64,000 bases of DNA from JAFEDN01 sp963795715 (GTDB lineage Bacteria; Pseudomonadota; Gammaproteobacteria; Coxiellales; Coxiellaceae), in NCBI GenBank assembly GCA_963795715.1, contig CAWCIY010000004.1, positions 62,001 to 126,000 of the forward strand, read 5' to 3'. Under the pieces are notes generated by a model. The model was given only the letters and a program-made list of their open reading frames with translations, was not told the origin of the DNA and ran no database searches. A program made the translations under genes and the position numbers. Shown in pieces: positions 8,949 to 18,722 of the stretch (position 1 is its first letter; each line of letters begins with the position of its first letter).

Positions 8949-9090
8949 AAACAATTCTCAGTTCTGAAAGTAGTCTGCAACTTAAACCATTACTATCTGC
9001 ACCACAATACCGTATTTTAAGGCTTTTGCGAAACCAAATGATAAATTAATAAATTTTGGGTTCGCCGCGTTGGATATGAGCAGGCCGATT

Positions 9091-9492
9091 CTAGATAAAA
9101 GTTGAGTAACGACAAATATAGATTGGTGCGGGAGATAAGATAATTCTGCAATTTATTTTTCCGGCAGTAACATGTGTTTGAGACATGGCGGCGTCTACTT
9201 CCAAACCGGAGGCAACTAAAGCATCGTAAAGCATCTTCGCTGGAGCGCCGTAAATTTTGTGCTCTTTATTTAAATTACAATCATAAGCGGTTAAGCCATC
9301 CGAAAACGCATTGGCAGTGTGGCAGTCTATATACTCCAAAGAGTAATCAATAATTTGTTTTTGATTTTTCGGCACAATACCGCTTAGCTTCATCGCAGTA
9401 ATCAAATTTTTGGCGCCAGTATCTTTGATTTCAGCCGAAAAAGCGAAATTGCAAACTGTTACTAGTAAAAAACTTAAAAATAATTTTTTCAT
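9091..9492 (-). CDS. Exported hypothetical protein, coupled to folE
   Basis: 133 residues with a clear signal peptide (MKKLFLSFLLVTVCNFAFSA then EIKD). The mature 113 residues contain four cysteines (IDCHTA, YDCNLN, INCRII, YICRY), probably two disulfides, and show no motif I can name. Its ATG overlaps the folE stop codon (ATGA), so it is probably translated from the folE mRNA, but it need not share function with folE. It could be a lineage-specific periplasmic protein. Confidence 0.65.
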   Translation of the reverse strand: MKKLFLSFLLVTVCNFAFSAEIKDTGAKNLITAMKLSGIVPKNQKQIIDYSLEYIDCHTANAFSDGLTAYDCNLNKEHKIYGAPAKMLYDALVASGLEVDAAMSQTHVTAGKINCRIILSPAPIYICRYSTFI

Positions 9493-10049
9493 TTCACTAA
9501 ATTCAAAAATTCCGAACGGGTGCGATCGCTTTTTTTAAAGAGTCCTAACATAACGGAGGTAGTCATACTGGAATTTTGTTTCTCTACACCACGCATCATC
9601 ATACATAAATGCCTGGCTTCTAAAATGACTCCCACACCTTTTGCTTGCGTGACCGCTAAAACTGCATGAGCAATTTGTTGGGTCAAATTTTCTTGAACCT
9701 GCAACCTGCGAGCATACATTTCGACAATACGAGCGAATTTTGATAAACCCAAAATTTTACCATTTGGAATATAAGCAATATGACATTTGCCAAAAAAAGG
9801 TAATAAATGGTGTTCACATAAGGAATACACTTCAATATCTTTCACTATCACCATTTCATCTTGATTAGACTGAAAAACTGCACCATTGACAATGCTAGCA
9901 AGATCTACCTTATAACCCTTGGTTAAATCGTGTAAAGCTTTCATCGCTCTGTGAGGCGTATTTCGCAGGCCTTCTCGAGTAGGATCTTCCCCTAATTTTA
10001 TTAGCAAATCACGAATTAATGTTTCATTCTCTTCTAGTATCTGAGTCAT
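9489..10049 (-). CDS. folE: GTP cyclohydrolase 1
   Basis: 186-residue homolog of FolE, which converts GTP to 7,8-dihydroneopterin triphosphate, the first step of tetrahydrofolate (and some queuosine/pterin) synthesis. Conserved pieces are visible in order: EDPTREGLRNTPHRAMKALH, the zinc and catalytic site SLCEHHLLPFFGKCHIAYIP (Cys, His-His), GLSKFARIVEMYARRLQVQE, and EARHLCMMMRGVEKQNSSMT carrying the second zinc cysteine. Length is normal for short type IA enzymes. It is in a minus-strand run with hinT (19 bp upstream) and the exported protein downstream (4-bp overlap). Confidence 0.96.
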   Translation of the reverse strand: MTQILEENETLIRDLLIKLGEDPTREGLRNTPHRAMKALHDLTKGYKVDLASIVNGAVFQSNQDEMVIVKDIEVYSLCEHHLLPFFGKCHIAYIPNGKILGLSKFARIVEMYARRLQVQENLTQQIAHAVLAVTQAKGVGVILEARHLCMMMRGVEKQNSSMTTSVMLGLFKKSDRTRSEFLNLVK

Positions 10050-10068
10050 AAAATTCTCTTACCAACGA

Positions 10069-10413
10069 TCAACCCGGCGGCCAGTGCATAATCCGACCAC
10101 CCAGCAGATGTAAATGAATATGAAAAACTGCTTGCCCTCCTCCCTCATTGCAGTTCATTAACACCCGGTATCCGGATTCGGCAATTCCTAATTCAGCCGC
10201 TAATTTTTTCGCCACCTGCATTAATAACCCCATTAACGGAGTATCTTGGTCAGTAATGTCGTTCATGGTAGCAATATGACGCTTGGGAATAATCAAAACA
10301 TGATGCGGCGCTTTAGGGTGCAAATCAGGAAACGCCACGACATTTTCATCTTGATACAATAAATGAGCAGCCGTTTTACCCTCTGCAATTTTACAAAAAA
10401 TGCAATCTGTCAT
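10069..10413 (-). CDS. hinT: HIT family purine nucleoside phosphoramidase (HinT-like)
   Basis: 114 residues; the histidine-triad motif HIHLHLLGGR lies near the C-terminus and the start DCIFCKIAEGKTAAHLLYQD is typical. HinT-type enzymes hydrolyse adenosine/lysyl phosphoramidates such as aminoacyl-AMP. FPDLHPKAPHHVLIIPKRHI is the conserved middle. Full length, between a DoxX-like membrane gene and folE on the same strand. Confidence 0.93.
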   Translation of the reverse strand: MTDCIFCKIAEGKTAAHLLYQDENVVAFPDLHPKAPHHVLIIPKRHIATMNDITDQDTPLMGLLMQVAKKLAAELGIAESGYRVLMNCNEGGGQAVFHIHLHLLGGRIMHWPPG

Positions 10414-10428
10414 ATCCAGTCCCTCCTA

Positions 10429-10827
10429 CTAATTCCCTGCAGCCAATAAAGTATCCTGGTGTCGCAACAAATAAAGTGAAATGCAAACAGCCAACATAGG
10501 CCAAGCCGCAAAAAATAATAAATTATCGTTATGAAACAAAGGATAATATAAACGGTATGAAGCCACAGTATAAATCAGCACGCCCACCAATACTAAACCT
10601 GAAGTGAAAGTTTTTTGCAAACCAATCACGAAACAAGCCGCCAATATTACCTGAAAAGCGCCGATGGCGTACATCGCTATAGAAGGTAAAAGCGGTAAAT
10701 GGTAAGCATGTTGATACATTAATGCCTCTGATCCAGGACGTAAAAATTTATCAATCGCCCAAACTAAAAACATCGCAAACATAGCGATTCGCAGTATTAA
10801 TAAGCAAATAGGCAATGGTTTTTTCAT
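10429..10827 (-). CDS. DoxX-like four-helix membrane protein
   Basis: 132 residues forming four hydrophobic segments (about residues 7-25, 47-70, 75-92 and 100-120), with a DoxX-like opening (LLILRIAMFAMFLVWAIDKF) and a YPLFHNDNLLFFAAW stretch. DoxX-type proteins are inner-membrane proteins linked loosely to redox or stress functions; substrate and reaction are not known. It sits 21 bp downstream of the gdhB stop and 15 bp upstream of hinT on the same strand. Assignment rests on topology and a weak motif match. Confidence 0.6.
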   Translation of the reverse strand: MKKPLPICLLILRIAMFAMFLVWAIDKFLRPGSEALMYQHAYHLPLLPSIAMYAIGAFQVILAACFVIGLQKTFTSGLVLVGVLIYTVASYRLYYPLFHNDNLLFFAAWPMLAVCISLYLLRHQDTLLAAGN

Positions 10828-10848
10828 TAGATGCTCCTTATTTTATCC

Positions 10849-13800
10849 CTATTCATTCCCACTTACAGCTAAATTCGCTAATTCACGAATAGCTACAGAA
10901 AAAATTGCAAATTCTTTTCCACCCATATTCCGCAAATCAGTTAAAATACTACGCCAGCGTTCTATTAAAGTTTGACGCCGATCCAGCCAAACATCTACTT
11001 GCTCAGTAATAGGTGCATTGATATTTATAGAACGCAGCACCTCTTTAGTAAGAAGCCGTTGCAAGGTATCTAATTCCGCTTTATAAGCAGATTTTGCTAA
11101 AAATACCCAATAACTCCCTGCACCGACATACGCATTAATTTGTTGGCGAAACCAAATTAATTTTAATCTATCCAACAAAGTAAAATAAACTTCCGCAACA
11201 TAGGTGATTTCAAATCCGTCTCGGCTGGTGACTTCAATGATATTTAAAGCATGGTACATCGGCTCGGCGCATGCGACACGCAAAGCGATATCCTCAGGCA
11301 CATTGGCTGCAATAAGCCGGTCTCGACGTTGTTCTAAGCTCGTTTTGTCTTCACCGAGAATATATTTTGGTAACCTCCTGAACAAATACACTACTGACTC
11401 CGCGTAATCTTTAATTACTTGAAAGATATCAAAATTGTCATAACGGTGCCTTAAGAGCCAACGTGCTGCTCTGCGGACCAAAGTAACCGCTTCTTCATAA
11501 ATTTCATATTGTACTGTGGCATCAATCTTATAATCTAAAGATTCAATATCAATTAAAAACTCACCCATGTAAAAAATATTTCTAGCTGCTGCATAAGCGC
11601 GCACAATCATTGGAACGGCAGCCCCTGTCTCATCCTGCATTTGAAAGACAAAGGTTACACCCATGTCCGCCACTAAACGATTGCTCAACTGTGTAGCAAT
11701 GATTTCTCGGCGTAAACGATGTTCATACATAATATCGCTGTATTTTTTACGTAAAGGAATAGGAAATAGATCACGAATATATAAGCTTAAGAATGAATCC
11801 TCAGGTAAATCCGAATGGATGATTTCTTCTTTTAAGGTAATTTTGCTATATGCCAACAAAATAGCCATCTCAGGTTTTGTGAGGCCCAGTTTATCCATTT
11901 TTCTTTGTAACAATTCCTTGTTACTGGGTAAAAATTCTAATTCTCGATTGATCTTTCCAGATTGTTCCTGCGCAGATATATGACTAATATACAAGCTCAA
12001 ATGGTACTTCGACATGGCAGATAGCCAACTAATGGTGCGATTTTGCAAATAATTATTTTGTAAAACCAGATTGGCGACTTCATCGGTCATTTCGGCTAAC
12101 AACACATTTCTTTCTACTTCAGACATTTCCCCTGTTGCGACCACTTGGTTGAGTAAAATTTTAATGTTTACCTCATGGTCGGAACAATCCACACCACCGG
12201 AATTATCCACAAAATCAGTGTTTATTTTGCCCCCATTCAATTCAAATTCAATTCTGCCCAGTTGAGTAAAACCTAAATTGCCGCCTTCGCAAACAACTTT
12301 AGCACGCACTTCATTGCCGTTGATCCGTACTGTATCATTACTACGATCTCCTACATCTTGATGTGTTTCCACACTGGATTTAACGTAAGTGCCAATACCG
12401 CCGTTCCAGATCAAATCAACTGGAGATTTCAAAATAGCCCGGATCAGGTCAGTAGGAATTAACGAATCTTTATCAATCCCTAATATCTTCTTCACTAAAG
12501 GAGAAATACTGATTGATTTCAATGAGCGTGAGTAGACCCCGCCTCCAGCAGATATTAAATCTCGGTTGTAATCCGCCCAAGTAGATCGAGGAAGATTAAA
12601 TAAACGCTGTCTTTCCACAAAACTTACTTGAGGATTGGGATTTGGATCGAGGAAAATATGCTGATGGTTAAAAGCGGCAACCAACTTTAGATGCGGCGAT
12701 AATAGCATACCATTCCCAAAAACATCGCCGCTCATGTCTCCAATACCGGCAACTGTGATTTCAGCAGTATCTACATTAACATCCAGCTCTTGGAACTGAC
12801 GCCGTGCGGAAACCCAAGCTCCGCGCGCAGTAATACCGATTTTCTTATGGTCATAACCGGTGGAGCCGCCTGAAGCAAATGCATCTCCCAGCCAATAATT
12901 TTTTTCAATCGCAATGCTATTGGCAATGTCGGAAAAAGTAGCGGTTCCTTTATCGGCAGCGACTACCAAATAGGTATCTGAATCGTCATAGCAAACGCAA
13001 TCGCTGGGTGGGATCACTTTACTATCCACTAAATTGTCGGTAATGTCCAACAATCCATGGATATATTCTCGATAACAATTAATCCCTTCTTCTAATATCG
13101 CCTCGCGCGAACCATCTATCGGCAATTTTTTAGGGACAAAACCACCTTTGGCTCCAGTGGGTACAATCAAAGCATTCTTTACTTTCTGCGCCTTCATCAG
13201 TCCTAATACTTCAGTACGGAAATCCTCGCGCCGGTCAGACCAGCGGATACCACCGCGCGCTACTTTACCCGCTCTTAAATGTACGCCTTCGAAGCGTGGA
13301 GAATAAATAAATACTTCATATTGCGGCAAAGGCAAAGGCATTTCAGGAATTTTACCAGCATCAAACTTAAAGGATAAATAAGGCTTGGCATGACCTGAAG
13401 AACCCGTTTGAAAATAATTGGTGCGCACCGTGGCATTAATCACGGATAAAAAGCGGCGTAATATTCGATCGTCATCTAAACTGACCACACTGTCCAATTG
13501 TTTAAAAATACTCGATTCAATTTGCGTCAGTCTCTCTTGCCGATTTTCAATTTCTTGGGGAGTGAAACGATAATGAAAAAGTTCAACTAATAATCTCGCA
13601 ATTGATGCATTACTGACACAGGCCTGCCCAATATATTCATGACTGAAAGTAAAACCAGTCTGACGAAAATAACGAGAATAAGAACGCAAAATGGTAATTT
13701 CACGCCAGCTTAATTGTGCTTCTAAAACCAAACGGTTAAACGAATCATTTTCAGACTCACCTAGCCAAATTTTGTTAAAAGCTTGCTGAAAAATTCCTTT

Positions 13801-15696
13801 GACCTGCTCGACTTCAAATTCAGGCTCCCTGGAATACTTCATTCCAAAATCATTAATACAAATAGGTTCGCTGCCTTTGGGCGTTATGGTGTAAGGCTGT
13901 TCTGTTTCAACTCGCAAGCCCATATTTTCTAAAATGGGTAAGACATCGGATAACGATACATTACAATTTTGGCTATATAGTTTAAAACGAATATCTTCTT
14001 TAGAAGCCGACAAATTCCGATAAAAACTCATCGCTAGCGTATTTTGAGCTGATAGCTTTTCAATTTGTTGCACATCAAAAATAGCATCTTGGGGAGTAAA
14101 CGATTCCCGATAACTGGCGGGAATCGCAGTTCGGTATTTATTAAATAATATGGCGCCCTGCTCTTCACCAAATTGCTCAATCACTGATGAATGGAATCCG
14201 TCTTGCCAAGATTGACCTACATGAATAAGCTGTTGTTCTATTTGTTTTAAGTCATAGGCTTTTCTTTTTTTCGGGTCGACGCGAATTACATAATGAATTC
14301 GAACTTGAAGTGAAGAAGAAAATTGAGTACTTAAAGCCACTTCAAATCCGCCGAAGCTTTGTTTTAAGATCTCTTGCATTCTCCGCACTAATTCAGCGTT
14401 AAAGTTTTCTCTTGGGACATAAACCAAGGAAGAAACAAAACGGCCAAATGCATCTTCTCTGATAAATAAACGGATTCTACCTCGCTCCTGAAGATGTAAA
14501 ATGCCCATACTCAGGTCATATAACTCATCTATAGAAGCATGAAACAAATCATCTCTGGGGATAGTTGTTAAAATATGTAAGAGGTCTTTGCCCCCATGAC
14601 TGCGTGGAGGTAATTTGGATTTGGCAATCACCTCTTCTACTTTTTTGCGAACCACTGGGATCATCTTAGGACTTCCCATGTAGGCGCTGGAAGTGTACAA
14701 ACCAATAAACTGGACTTCATAAATAAAGCGACCAGATTCATCAAATATTTTGATACCTATAAAATCAGTGTACGAATGACGGTGCACGGTGGAACGGGTA
14801 TTTGTTTTAGATAACAATAATATCTGCGGTGACAATAATAAGTTACGCGCTACTTGAGGTAACTCGGAAAAATAACGGTAAACATTGTGTTCAGTAGAAG
14901 TTCTTAACACGCCTAAATTGGACCCTTCAATTAAATGTAACGCCAGATCTTCGCCTTCCCCTACTACTTCGTACTCACGAGCTCCCAAAAAAGTAAAGTG
15001 ATCTTCCAGCATCCATTCCAAGTAAGCGATGCTTTCAATAATCTCTGGGTTTTTTTCCTGTGTAAGCAGCAGCTTCTTCATGGTGTCCTTTAATTTCTGC
15101 CTTATCAAATCCCAATCGTTAACCGCCAGCCGAACGTCATTTAAAACGCGGATAATATTTGCTTGGATTTTTGCAAGAAGTTCTGGGTTCTGCCTATCGA
15201 CTTCCATATAAAGCGGTGCTTCCAAAAGCGCTTCAGGGTGTTTTTCTGCAAACGAAAAGATGTCATTTATGTGTCCTGAAGAATCCCGAAGGACATTGAG
15301 CCCGCCCATATGGATCATCATATGGGCCGTTAATCCTAATCGATTCATTTCCATTCGTAGTGAATCCACCAAAAAAGGCATATCGTCAGTAATGACTTCG
15401 ATCACTGTGTGGGGTGTGCTCCAACCCTCCTGACTGTATTCGGGATTAAAAACCCGTACCTTTAATTCTTTAGACTGTCGATTAAGCATTAATTGCCAAT
15501 GGGATTGAGCGGCGCCATATAAGTCTTCGATACTTCTTGCCTCCAGATCTTCCATAGAGCAATATGCATAATAAAGTTGTATAAATTTATAGAATGCATT
15601 TTTACTGATTTCTTCAGGAAGTTTGGACTTTTGCATAAAATCTACGATTTTATCAATCAAACTTTTGTTAGATAAATTATAGTTATTATCTGGCAT
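10849..15696 (-). CDS. gdhB: NAD-specific glutamate dehydrogenase, large type
   Basis: 1615-residue member of the ~180-kDa NAD-GDH family, which deaminates glutamate to 2-oxoglutarate and feeds amino-acid carbon into the TCA cycle, an important route in amino-acid-using intracellular bacteria. The long N-terminal regulatory part (ACT-like segments, e.g. VEVITDDMPFLVDSLRMEMN) is followed by the catalytic core: VARGGIRWSDRREDFRTEVL, the lysine-rich NALIVPTGAKGGFVPKK, SGGSTGYDHKKIGITARGAW, GIGDMSGDVFGNGMLLSP and VDLIWNGGIGTYVKSS. A helical C-terminal domain closes it. No break over 4.8 kb. GAAGG precedes ATG 15696. It is divergent from the response regulator at 15899, with an AT-rich 200-bp gap between. 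Confidence 0.96.
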   Translation of the reverse strand: MPDNNYNLSNKSLIDKIVDFMQKSKLPEEISKNAFYKFIQLYYAYCSMEDLEARSIEDLYGAAQSHWQLMLNRQSKELKVRVFNPEYSQEGWSTPHTVIEVITDDMPFLVDSLRMEMNRLGLTAHMMIHMGGLNVLRDSSGHINDIFSFAEKHPEALLEAPLYMEVDRQNPELLAKIQANIIRVLNDVRLAVNDWDLIRQKLKDTMKKLLLTQEKNPEIIESIAYLEWMLEDHFTFLGAREYEVVGEGEDLALHLIEGSNLGVLRTSTEHNVYRYFSELPQVARNLLLSPQILLLSKTNTRSTVHRHSYTDFIGIKIFDESGRFIYEVQFIGLYTSSAYMGSPKMIPVVRKKVEEVIAKSKLPPRSHGGKDLLHILTTIPRDDLFHASIDELYDLSMGILHLQERGRIRLFIREDAFGRFVSSLVYVPRENFNAELVRRMQEILKQSFGGFEVALSTQFSSSLQVRIHYVIRVDPKKRKAYDLKQIEQQLIHVGQSWQDGFHSSVIEQFGEEQGAILFNKYRTAIPASYRESFTPQDAIFDVQQIEKLSAQNTLAMSFYRNLSASKEDIRFKLYSQNCNVSLSDVLPILENMGLRVETEQPYTITPKGSEPICINDFGMKYSREPEFEVEQVKGIFQQAFNKIWLGESENDSFNRLVLEAQLSWREITILRSYSRYFRQTGFTFSHEYIGQACVSNASIARLLVELFHYRFTPQEIENRQERLTQIESSIFKQLDSVVSLDDDRILRRFLSVINATVRTNYFQTGSSGHAKPYLSFKFDAGKIPEMPLPLPQYEVFIYSPRFEGVHLRAGKVARGGIRWSDRREDFRTEVLGLMKAQKVKNALIVPTGAKGGFVPKKLPIDGSREAILEEGINCYREYIHGLLDITDNLVDSKVIPPSDCVCYDDSDTYLVVAADKGTATFSDIANSIAIEKNYWLGDAFASGGSTGYDHKKIGITARGAWVSARRQFQELDVNVDTAEITVAGIGDMSGDVFGNGMLLSPHLKLVAAFNHQHIFLDPNPNPQVSFVERQRLFNLPRSTWADYNRDLISAGGGVYSRSLKSISISPLVKKILGIDKDSLIPTDLIRAILKSPVDLIWNGGIGTYVKSSVETHQDVGDRSNDTVRINGNEVRAKVVCEGGNLGFTQLGRIEFELNGGKINTDFVDNSGGVDCSDHEVNIKILLNQVVATGEMSEVERNVLLAEMTDEVANLVLQNNYLQNRTISWLSAMSKYHLSLYISHISAQEQSGKINRELEFLPSNKELLQRKMDKLGLTKPEMAILLAYSKITLKEEIIHSDLPEDSFLSLYIRDLFPIPLRKKYSDIMYEHRLRREIIATQLSNRLVADMGVTFVFQMQDETGAAVPMIVRAYAAARNIFYMGEFLIDIESLDYKIDATVQYEIYEEAVTLVRRAARWLLRHRYDNFDIFQVIKDYAESVVYLFRRLPKYILGEDKTSLEQRRDRLIAANVPEDIALRVACAEPMYHALNIIEVTSRDGFEITYVAEVYFTLLDRLKLIWFRQQINAYVGAGSYWVFLAKSAYKAELDTLQRLLTKEVLRSININAPITEQVDVWLDRRQTLIERWRSILTDLRNMGGKEFAIFSVAIRELANLAVSGNE

Positions 15697-15898
15697 CTAA
15701 GACCTTCATTTTTTTGTAAAAATTAACTTGACACGTTACTAAGAATATTAACCACTACTTGCAATTCGTTCAAAAATTATATATCATATTGTAAATATGG
15801 CTTTTTTTAAAAAAAACAGAAAACAGTAATTTATTTCTTTATTTATTTTACTCTTCTGTTACACAAAAAAAAAGCAAAAACTTCCTAAAGAGGTCAGC
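15697..15898. promoter_or_regulatory. AT-rich divergent promoter region (gdhB / response regulator)
   Basis: Two divergent genes start at the edges of this 202-bp gap, so both promoters should lie here. It is strongly AT-rich with poly-T/poly-A tracts (for example 15800-15830 and around 15868). The only site I can define is AAGAGG, the SD of the response regulator about 7 nt before its ATG. I could not choose unambiguous -35/-10 pairs. Confidence 0.45.
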
Positions 15899-16564
15899 AT
15901 GCGTATTTTATTAGTCGAAGACGATGAATTACTCGGCGATGGCATTCGCACTGGTTTACGCCATTATGGCTATACCGTAGATTGGGTAAAAGATGGCAAG
16001 TCCGCACACCGTGTACTCACCACGCCACACGAAGATTTCGACGTCATCGTTTTAGATCTAGGTCTCCCGAAAATGTCTGGTTTGGATTTATTAAAAAGTG
16101 TCCGCGAGCGGCATATTACGGTACCGGTAGTTATTTTAACCGCCAGAGAATCCGTTGAAGACCGAGTCAAAGGTTTAGACGCAGGGGCAGATGATTATTT
16201 AACTAAACCCTTCGATTTAGATGAACTCTGTGCACGCATGCGTGCTTTGCAACGACGTTCCAAAGCCCGCGCAAACCCGGTAATCACCTATGGGGATATC
16301 GAACTAGACCCCGCTTCCCATACTGTGCAACAAGGTGGAAAAGAAGCGATTATTTCCCGGCGAGAATTTGCTTTGTTACAAAAATTATTAGAAAACACAG
16401 GTCGAGTTATTTCTCGTGAACAATTAAATCAAACTTTATACGGCTGGGGCGAAAATATTGATAGTAATGCACTGGAGGTTCATATCCACAACTTGAGAAA
16501 ACGGTTTGGAACCAACTTAATTCGTACCATTCGCGGTGTAGGGTATATGGTATCTAAAGAATAA
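15899..16564 (+). CDS. OmpR/PmrA-type response regulator
   Basis: 221 residues. The receiver domain has the acidic pair at residues 8-9 (LLVEDDE), the phosphoacceptor Asp53 in VIVLDLGLPKMSG and LTKPFDLDEL with the conserved Lys. The C-terminal winged-helix DNA-binding domain (about 125-221) has SRREFALLQKLLENTGRVIS, SNALEVHIHNLRKRFG and IRTIRGVGYMV. It is the PmrA/QseB/BasR subtype of OmpR regulators by overall sequence. The partner kinase begins 4 bp after its stop, so they form a two-gene operon. Regulon unknown; lipid A or envelope modification would be the usual guess for a PmrA-like protein. Confidence 0.92.
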   Translation: MRILLVEDDELLGDGIRTGLRHYGYTVDWVKDGKSAHRVLTTPHEDFDVIVLDLGLPKMSGLDLLKSVRERHITVPVVILTARESVEDRVKGLDAGADDYLTKPFDLDELCARMRALQRRSKARANPVITYGDIELDPASHTVQQGGKEAIISRREFALLQKLLENTGRVISREQLNQTLYGWGENIDSNALEVHIHNLRKRFGTNLIRTIRGVGYMVSKE

Positions 16565-16567
16565 TGC

Positions 16568-17977
16568 ATGACCCCCTCAATACGAACATTCTTACTAATA
16601 AACTTATTTTTAAGCGTTACACTGATCACTTCTTTATCTATTATTGGCAATTTAGTTCTCTCCCATAAAGATATTCAGAGACAACTGGATACCCAATTAA
16701 TCCATACCGCAGTCAGTATTTTGGCATTGCTCAATACTGAATTGGGGGAACGTGATTGGCAAAAAATTCAGGAAAGTTTAGTTAGTAGCAGAAAACAATC
16801 TGTGTATTTTTCTCTCCCTAGTCCACGGCGTCTGCCACAAGCTGGCGGCGCTAACACCCAACTTTTTATGGAGTTTCAAGTTTGGGATAAAAGCCATCAC
16901 TTAATTTTACATTCAGCAGGTGCTCCAGAGATCCCCTTTTCAAATGAGGAAGCCGGTTTATCCAATAATACCCTCAGTAATCAATCTTGGAGAGTTTACA
17001 CCTCAACCGATCCCAAGACACAATTCACTTTGATGTTAGCCGAACATATTAATTACCGCCAAGCGCTTGAAAACCGCCTGACCCAAGACTCTATTTATAT
17101 TATGCTGCTGAGTTATCCTTTCTTAGCATTGCTTATTTGGTTCATCGTTGGCAAGGCCTTATACATATTGAAAAGAGTCACCCGAGAAGTAAGCCATAGA
17201 GCTCCCAGCTATTTAGATCCTTTTGACTTAGCAGCTGTGCCCGCTGAAATTATTCCTTTGGTACAAGCACTGAATAATCTTTTTGGACGGCTGCGCGATG
17301 CCTTTGAAAGGGAAAAACGTTTTACCGCTGATGCAGCTCATGAACTTAAAACCCCGCTTGCAGCCATTAGCGCCCAAGCACAAGTTGCCTTAAGAACCAG
17401 CCGAGATTGTAACCATGAAGCACTTACCAAAATTTTAGAAGGTGTTAATCGCAGCAATCATGTCATTCAACAACTACTGACTATGAGCAGAATGGTGCCT
17501 GAAGCAACCACGCAAAATTTTACTGACGTCAAGCTTGAACGTGAAATAGCCGATATTGCCGCGATGCTGGCTCCAGAAGCCATACAAAAAAATATTGAAT
17601 TAGAGTTTTTATCTCCAGACAGCTCAGCAACAATTTACGGAAATATAACTGCTATCGGTATTCTTATCCGTAATTTGATTGATAATGCGATCAGATACAC
17701 CCCCAAGAACGGCTGGGTGACTATTGATATTGAAGAAACTAACGATCAAGTGATTTTGGCTGTCATAGACAGCGGCCCTGGAATTCCCCCGGAATTGCGG
17801 GAACGGGTGTTTGAAAGGTTTTATCGGATTGTTGGCAGTGAAACTATGGGAAGCGGCTTGGGTTTAGGAATCGTACAACAAATTGCTAAACTTCATGAAG
17901 CTCAAGTTGTACTCTCAACTCCTGCTTCAGGAATAGGACTCGAGGTTAAAGTAATTTTTCCAAAAAAGAATAAATAG
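16568..17977 (+). CDS. Sensor histidine kinase partner of the OmpR-type regulator
   Basis: 469 residues. A first membrane helix (FLLINLFLSVTLITSLSIIG, about 8-30), a periplasmic sensor of about 145 residues, and a second helix (about 178-200) are followed by HAMP-like sequence. The DHp domain has phosphoacceptor His258 in FTADAAHELKTPLAAISAQA. The ATPase domain has N box LIRNLIDNAIRYTP, G1 VIDSGPGIPPE and G2 GSGLGLGIVQQIAKLH. The first-position His-Glu-Leu-Lys-Thr-Pro is the HisKA class of QseC/PmrB kinases. Full length and in an operon with its regulator. Confidence 0.92.
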   Translation: MTPSIRTFLLINLFLSVTLITSLSIIGNLVLSHKDIQRQLDTQLIHTAVSILALLNTELGERDWQKIQESLVSSRKQSVYFSLPSPRRLPQAGGANTQLFMEFQVWDKSHHLILHSAGAPEIPFSNEEAGLSNNTLSNQSWRVYTSTDPKTQFTLMLAEHINYRQALENRLTQDSIYIMLLSYPFLALLIWFIVGKALYILKRVTREVSHRAPSYLDPFDLAAVPAEIIPLVQALNNLFGRLRDAFEREKRFTADAAHELKTPLAAISAQAQVALRTSRDCNHEALTKILEGVNRSNHVIQQLLTMSRMVPEATTQNFTDVKLEREIADIAAMLAPEAIQKNIELEFLSPDSSATIYGNITAIGILIRNLIDNAIRYTPKNGWVTIDIEETNDQVILAVIDSGPGIPPELRERVFERFYRIVGSETMGSGLGLGIVQQIAKLHEAQVVLSTPASGIGLEVKVIFPKKNK

Positions 17978-17989
17978 CTTTTACAAAAC

Positions 17990-18014
17990 AGATGGAAACT
18001 TCCTGTCCCCATCT
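17990..18014. terminator. Possible bidirectional terminator hairpin
   Basis: AGATGG and CCATCT pair around a 13-nt loop between the convergent kinase and RRM genes, with short T-rich sequence on both sides (ATTTCT on plus, GTTTTGT on minus). The stem is only six pairs, so this is weak evidence. Confidence 0.3.
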
Positions 18015-18030
18015 ATTTCTAAGATTATTT

Positions 18031-18417
18031 TTAATAACTACCGCGGTTACCGCCGCCACCAGAGCGACCACCACCTTCACGACCTTCGCGGCCTTCACGA
18101 CGACCACCAAATCCACCAGATCTACCACCTGATCTGCCACCGCCGCCCATACCGCCACCTTCACGTTCTTTAGGAGGTTTAGCAATACTGACTTTCACAG
18201 TTCTACCATCGATTTCTTTACCATTCATTTTATCAACGGCCACTTGAGCAGATGATTCATCATTAAAGGTAATAAACCCAAAACCTTTGGATCTATTTGT
18301 AGCACGATCTATCACAATAACAGTACTCGTAATTTGCCCAAATTCTTTAAAATGTTGCGCTAATTGATCTTCAGCTGTTCTATAGGATAAATTGCCCACA
18401 TAAATTTTATTTGTCAT
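18031..18417 (-). CDS. Glycine-rich RRM RNA-binding protein
   Basis: 128 residues. The RRM domain (about 1-80) shows RNP2 (KIYVGNLSY) and RNP1 (KGFGFITF), and the tail (about 85-128) is Gly/Arg-rich (GGGGRSGGRSGGFGG and similar), like cyanobacterial and gammaproteobacterial cold-induced RNA-binding proteins. It probably binds single-stranded RNA and may act as an RNA chaperone. The repetitive tail has higher G+C than the surroundings. It is convergent with the kinase gene; its upstream side is the 470-bp non-coding stretch with DnaA-box-like sites. Confidence 0.9.
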   Translation of the reverse strand: MTNKIYVGNLSYRTAEDQLAQHFKEFGQITSTVIVIDRATNRSKGFGFITFNDESSAQVAVDKMNGKEIDGRTVKVSIAKPPKEREGGGMGGGGRSGGRSGGFGGRREGREGREGGGRSGGGGNRGSY

Positions 18418-18594
18418 GTTTCACTCTCACAAAAAAAAAACAAAAAATGCATCGCAGGTCTTCAAGAGAGCATAAAACACGCCCACTCAAAAGGCTCGCA
18501 CGCCACCGATTTCCAATTTAGCACAAAAAGACTGTATTGTCTACTTTTCTAGGTCATTAAAATAGTAGGCTATCTCATTCTAGGAGTAGTTCTC

Positions 18595-18697
18595 GTCATC
18601 CCGCGGCTTGATCGCGGGATCTAGTGAAAATGGTATTGTGCTAAATGCCAGATTCCGCGGCACTGTACCCAGATCCCGCGGTCAAGCCACGGGATGA
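18595..18697. repeat. Palindromic intergenic repeat (CGTCATCCCGCG family), copy 1
   Basis: The left arm at 18595-18622 (CATCCCGCGGCTTGATCGCG onward) is complementary, with few mismatches, to the right arm at 18671-18697 (ATCCCGCGGTCAAGCCACGG onward), separated by about 48 bp. Each arm is itself a smaller palindrome. A second, shorter copy lies at 53906-53956. This kind of GTCATCCCGCG-type element is common as a dispersed repeat in many proteobacteria. Confidence 0.75.
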
Positions 18698-18699
18698 AG

Positions 18700-18722
18700 T
18701 TATACACAAAATCTGTGGATAA
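18700..18722. promoter_or_regulatory. Two inverted DnaA-box matches
   Basis: TTATACACA (18700-18708) fits the DnaA consensus TTATNCACA. TGTGGATAA (18714-18722) is the exact complement of TTATCCACA. They face each other 5 bp apart, next to GATC-containing palindromes (18610-18675) and upstream of an AT-rich tract (about 18776-18880). The stretch 18418-18889 has no gene. It could be a DnaA-binding regulatory or titration site, a plasmid- or phage-like origin remnant, or an oriC candidate. The neighbours dnaA, dnaN, mnmG and rpmH are not here, so oriC is not the default reading. Confidence 0.5.
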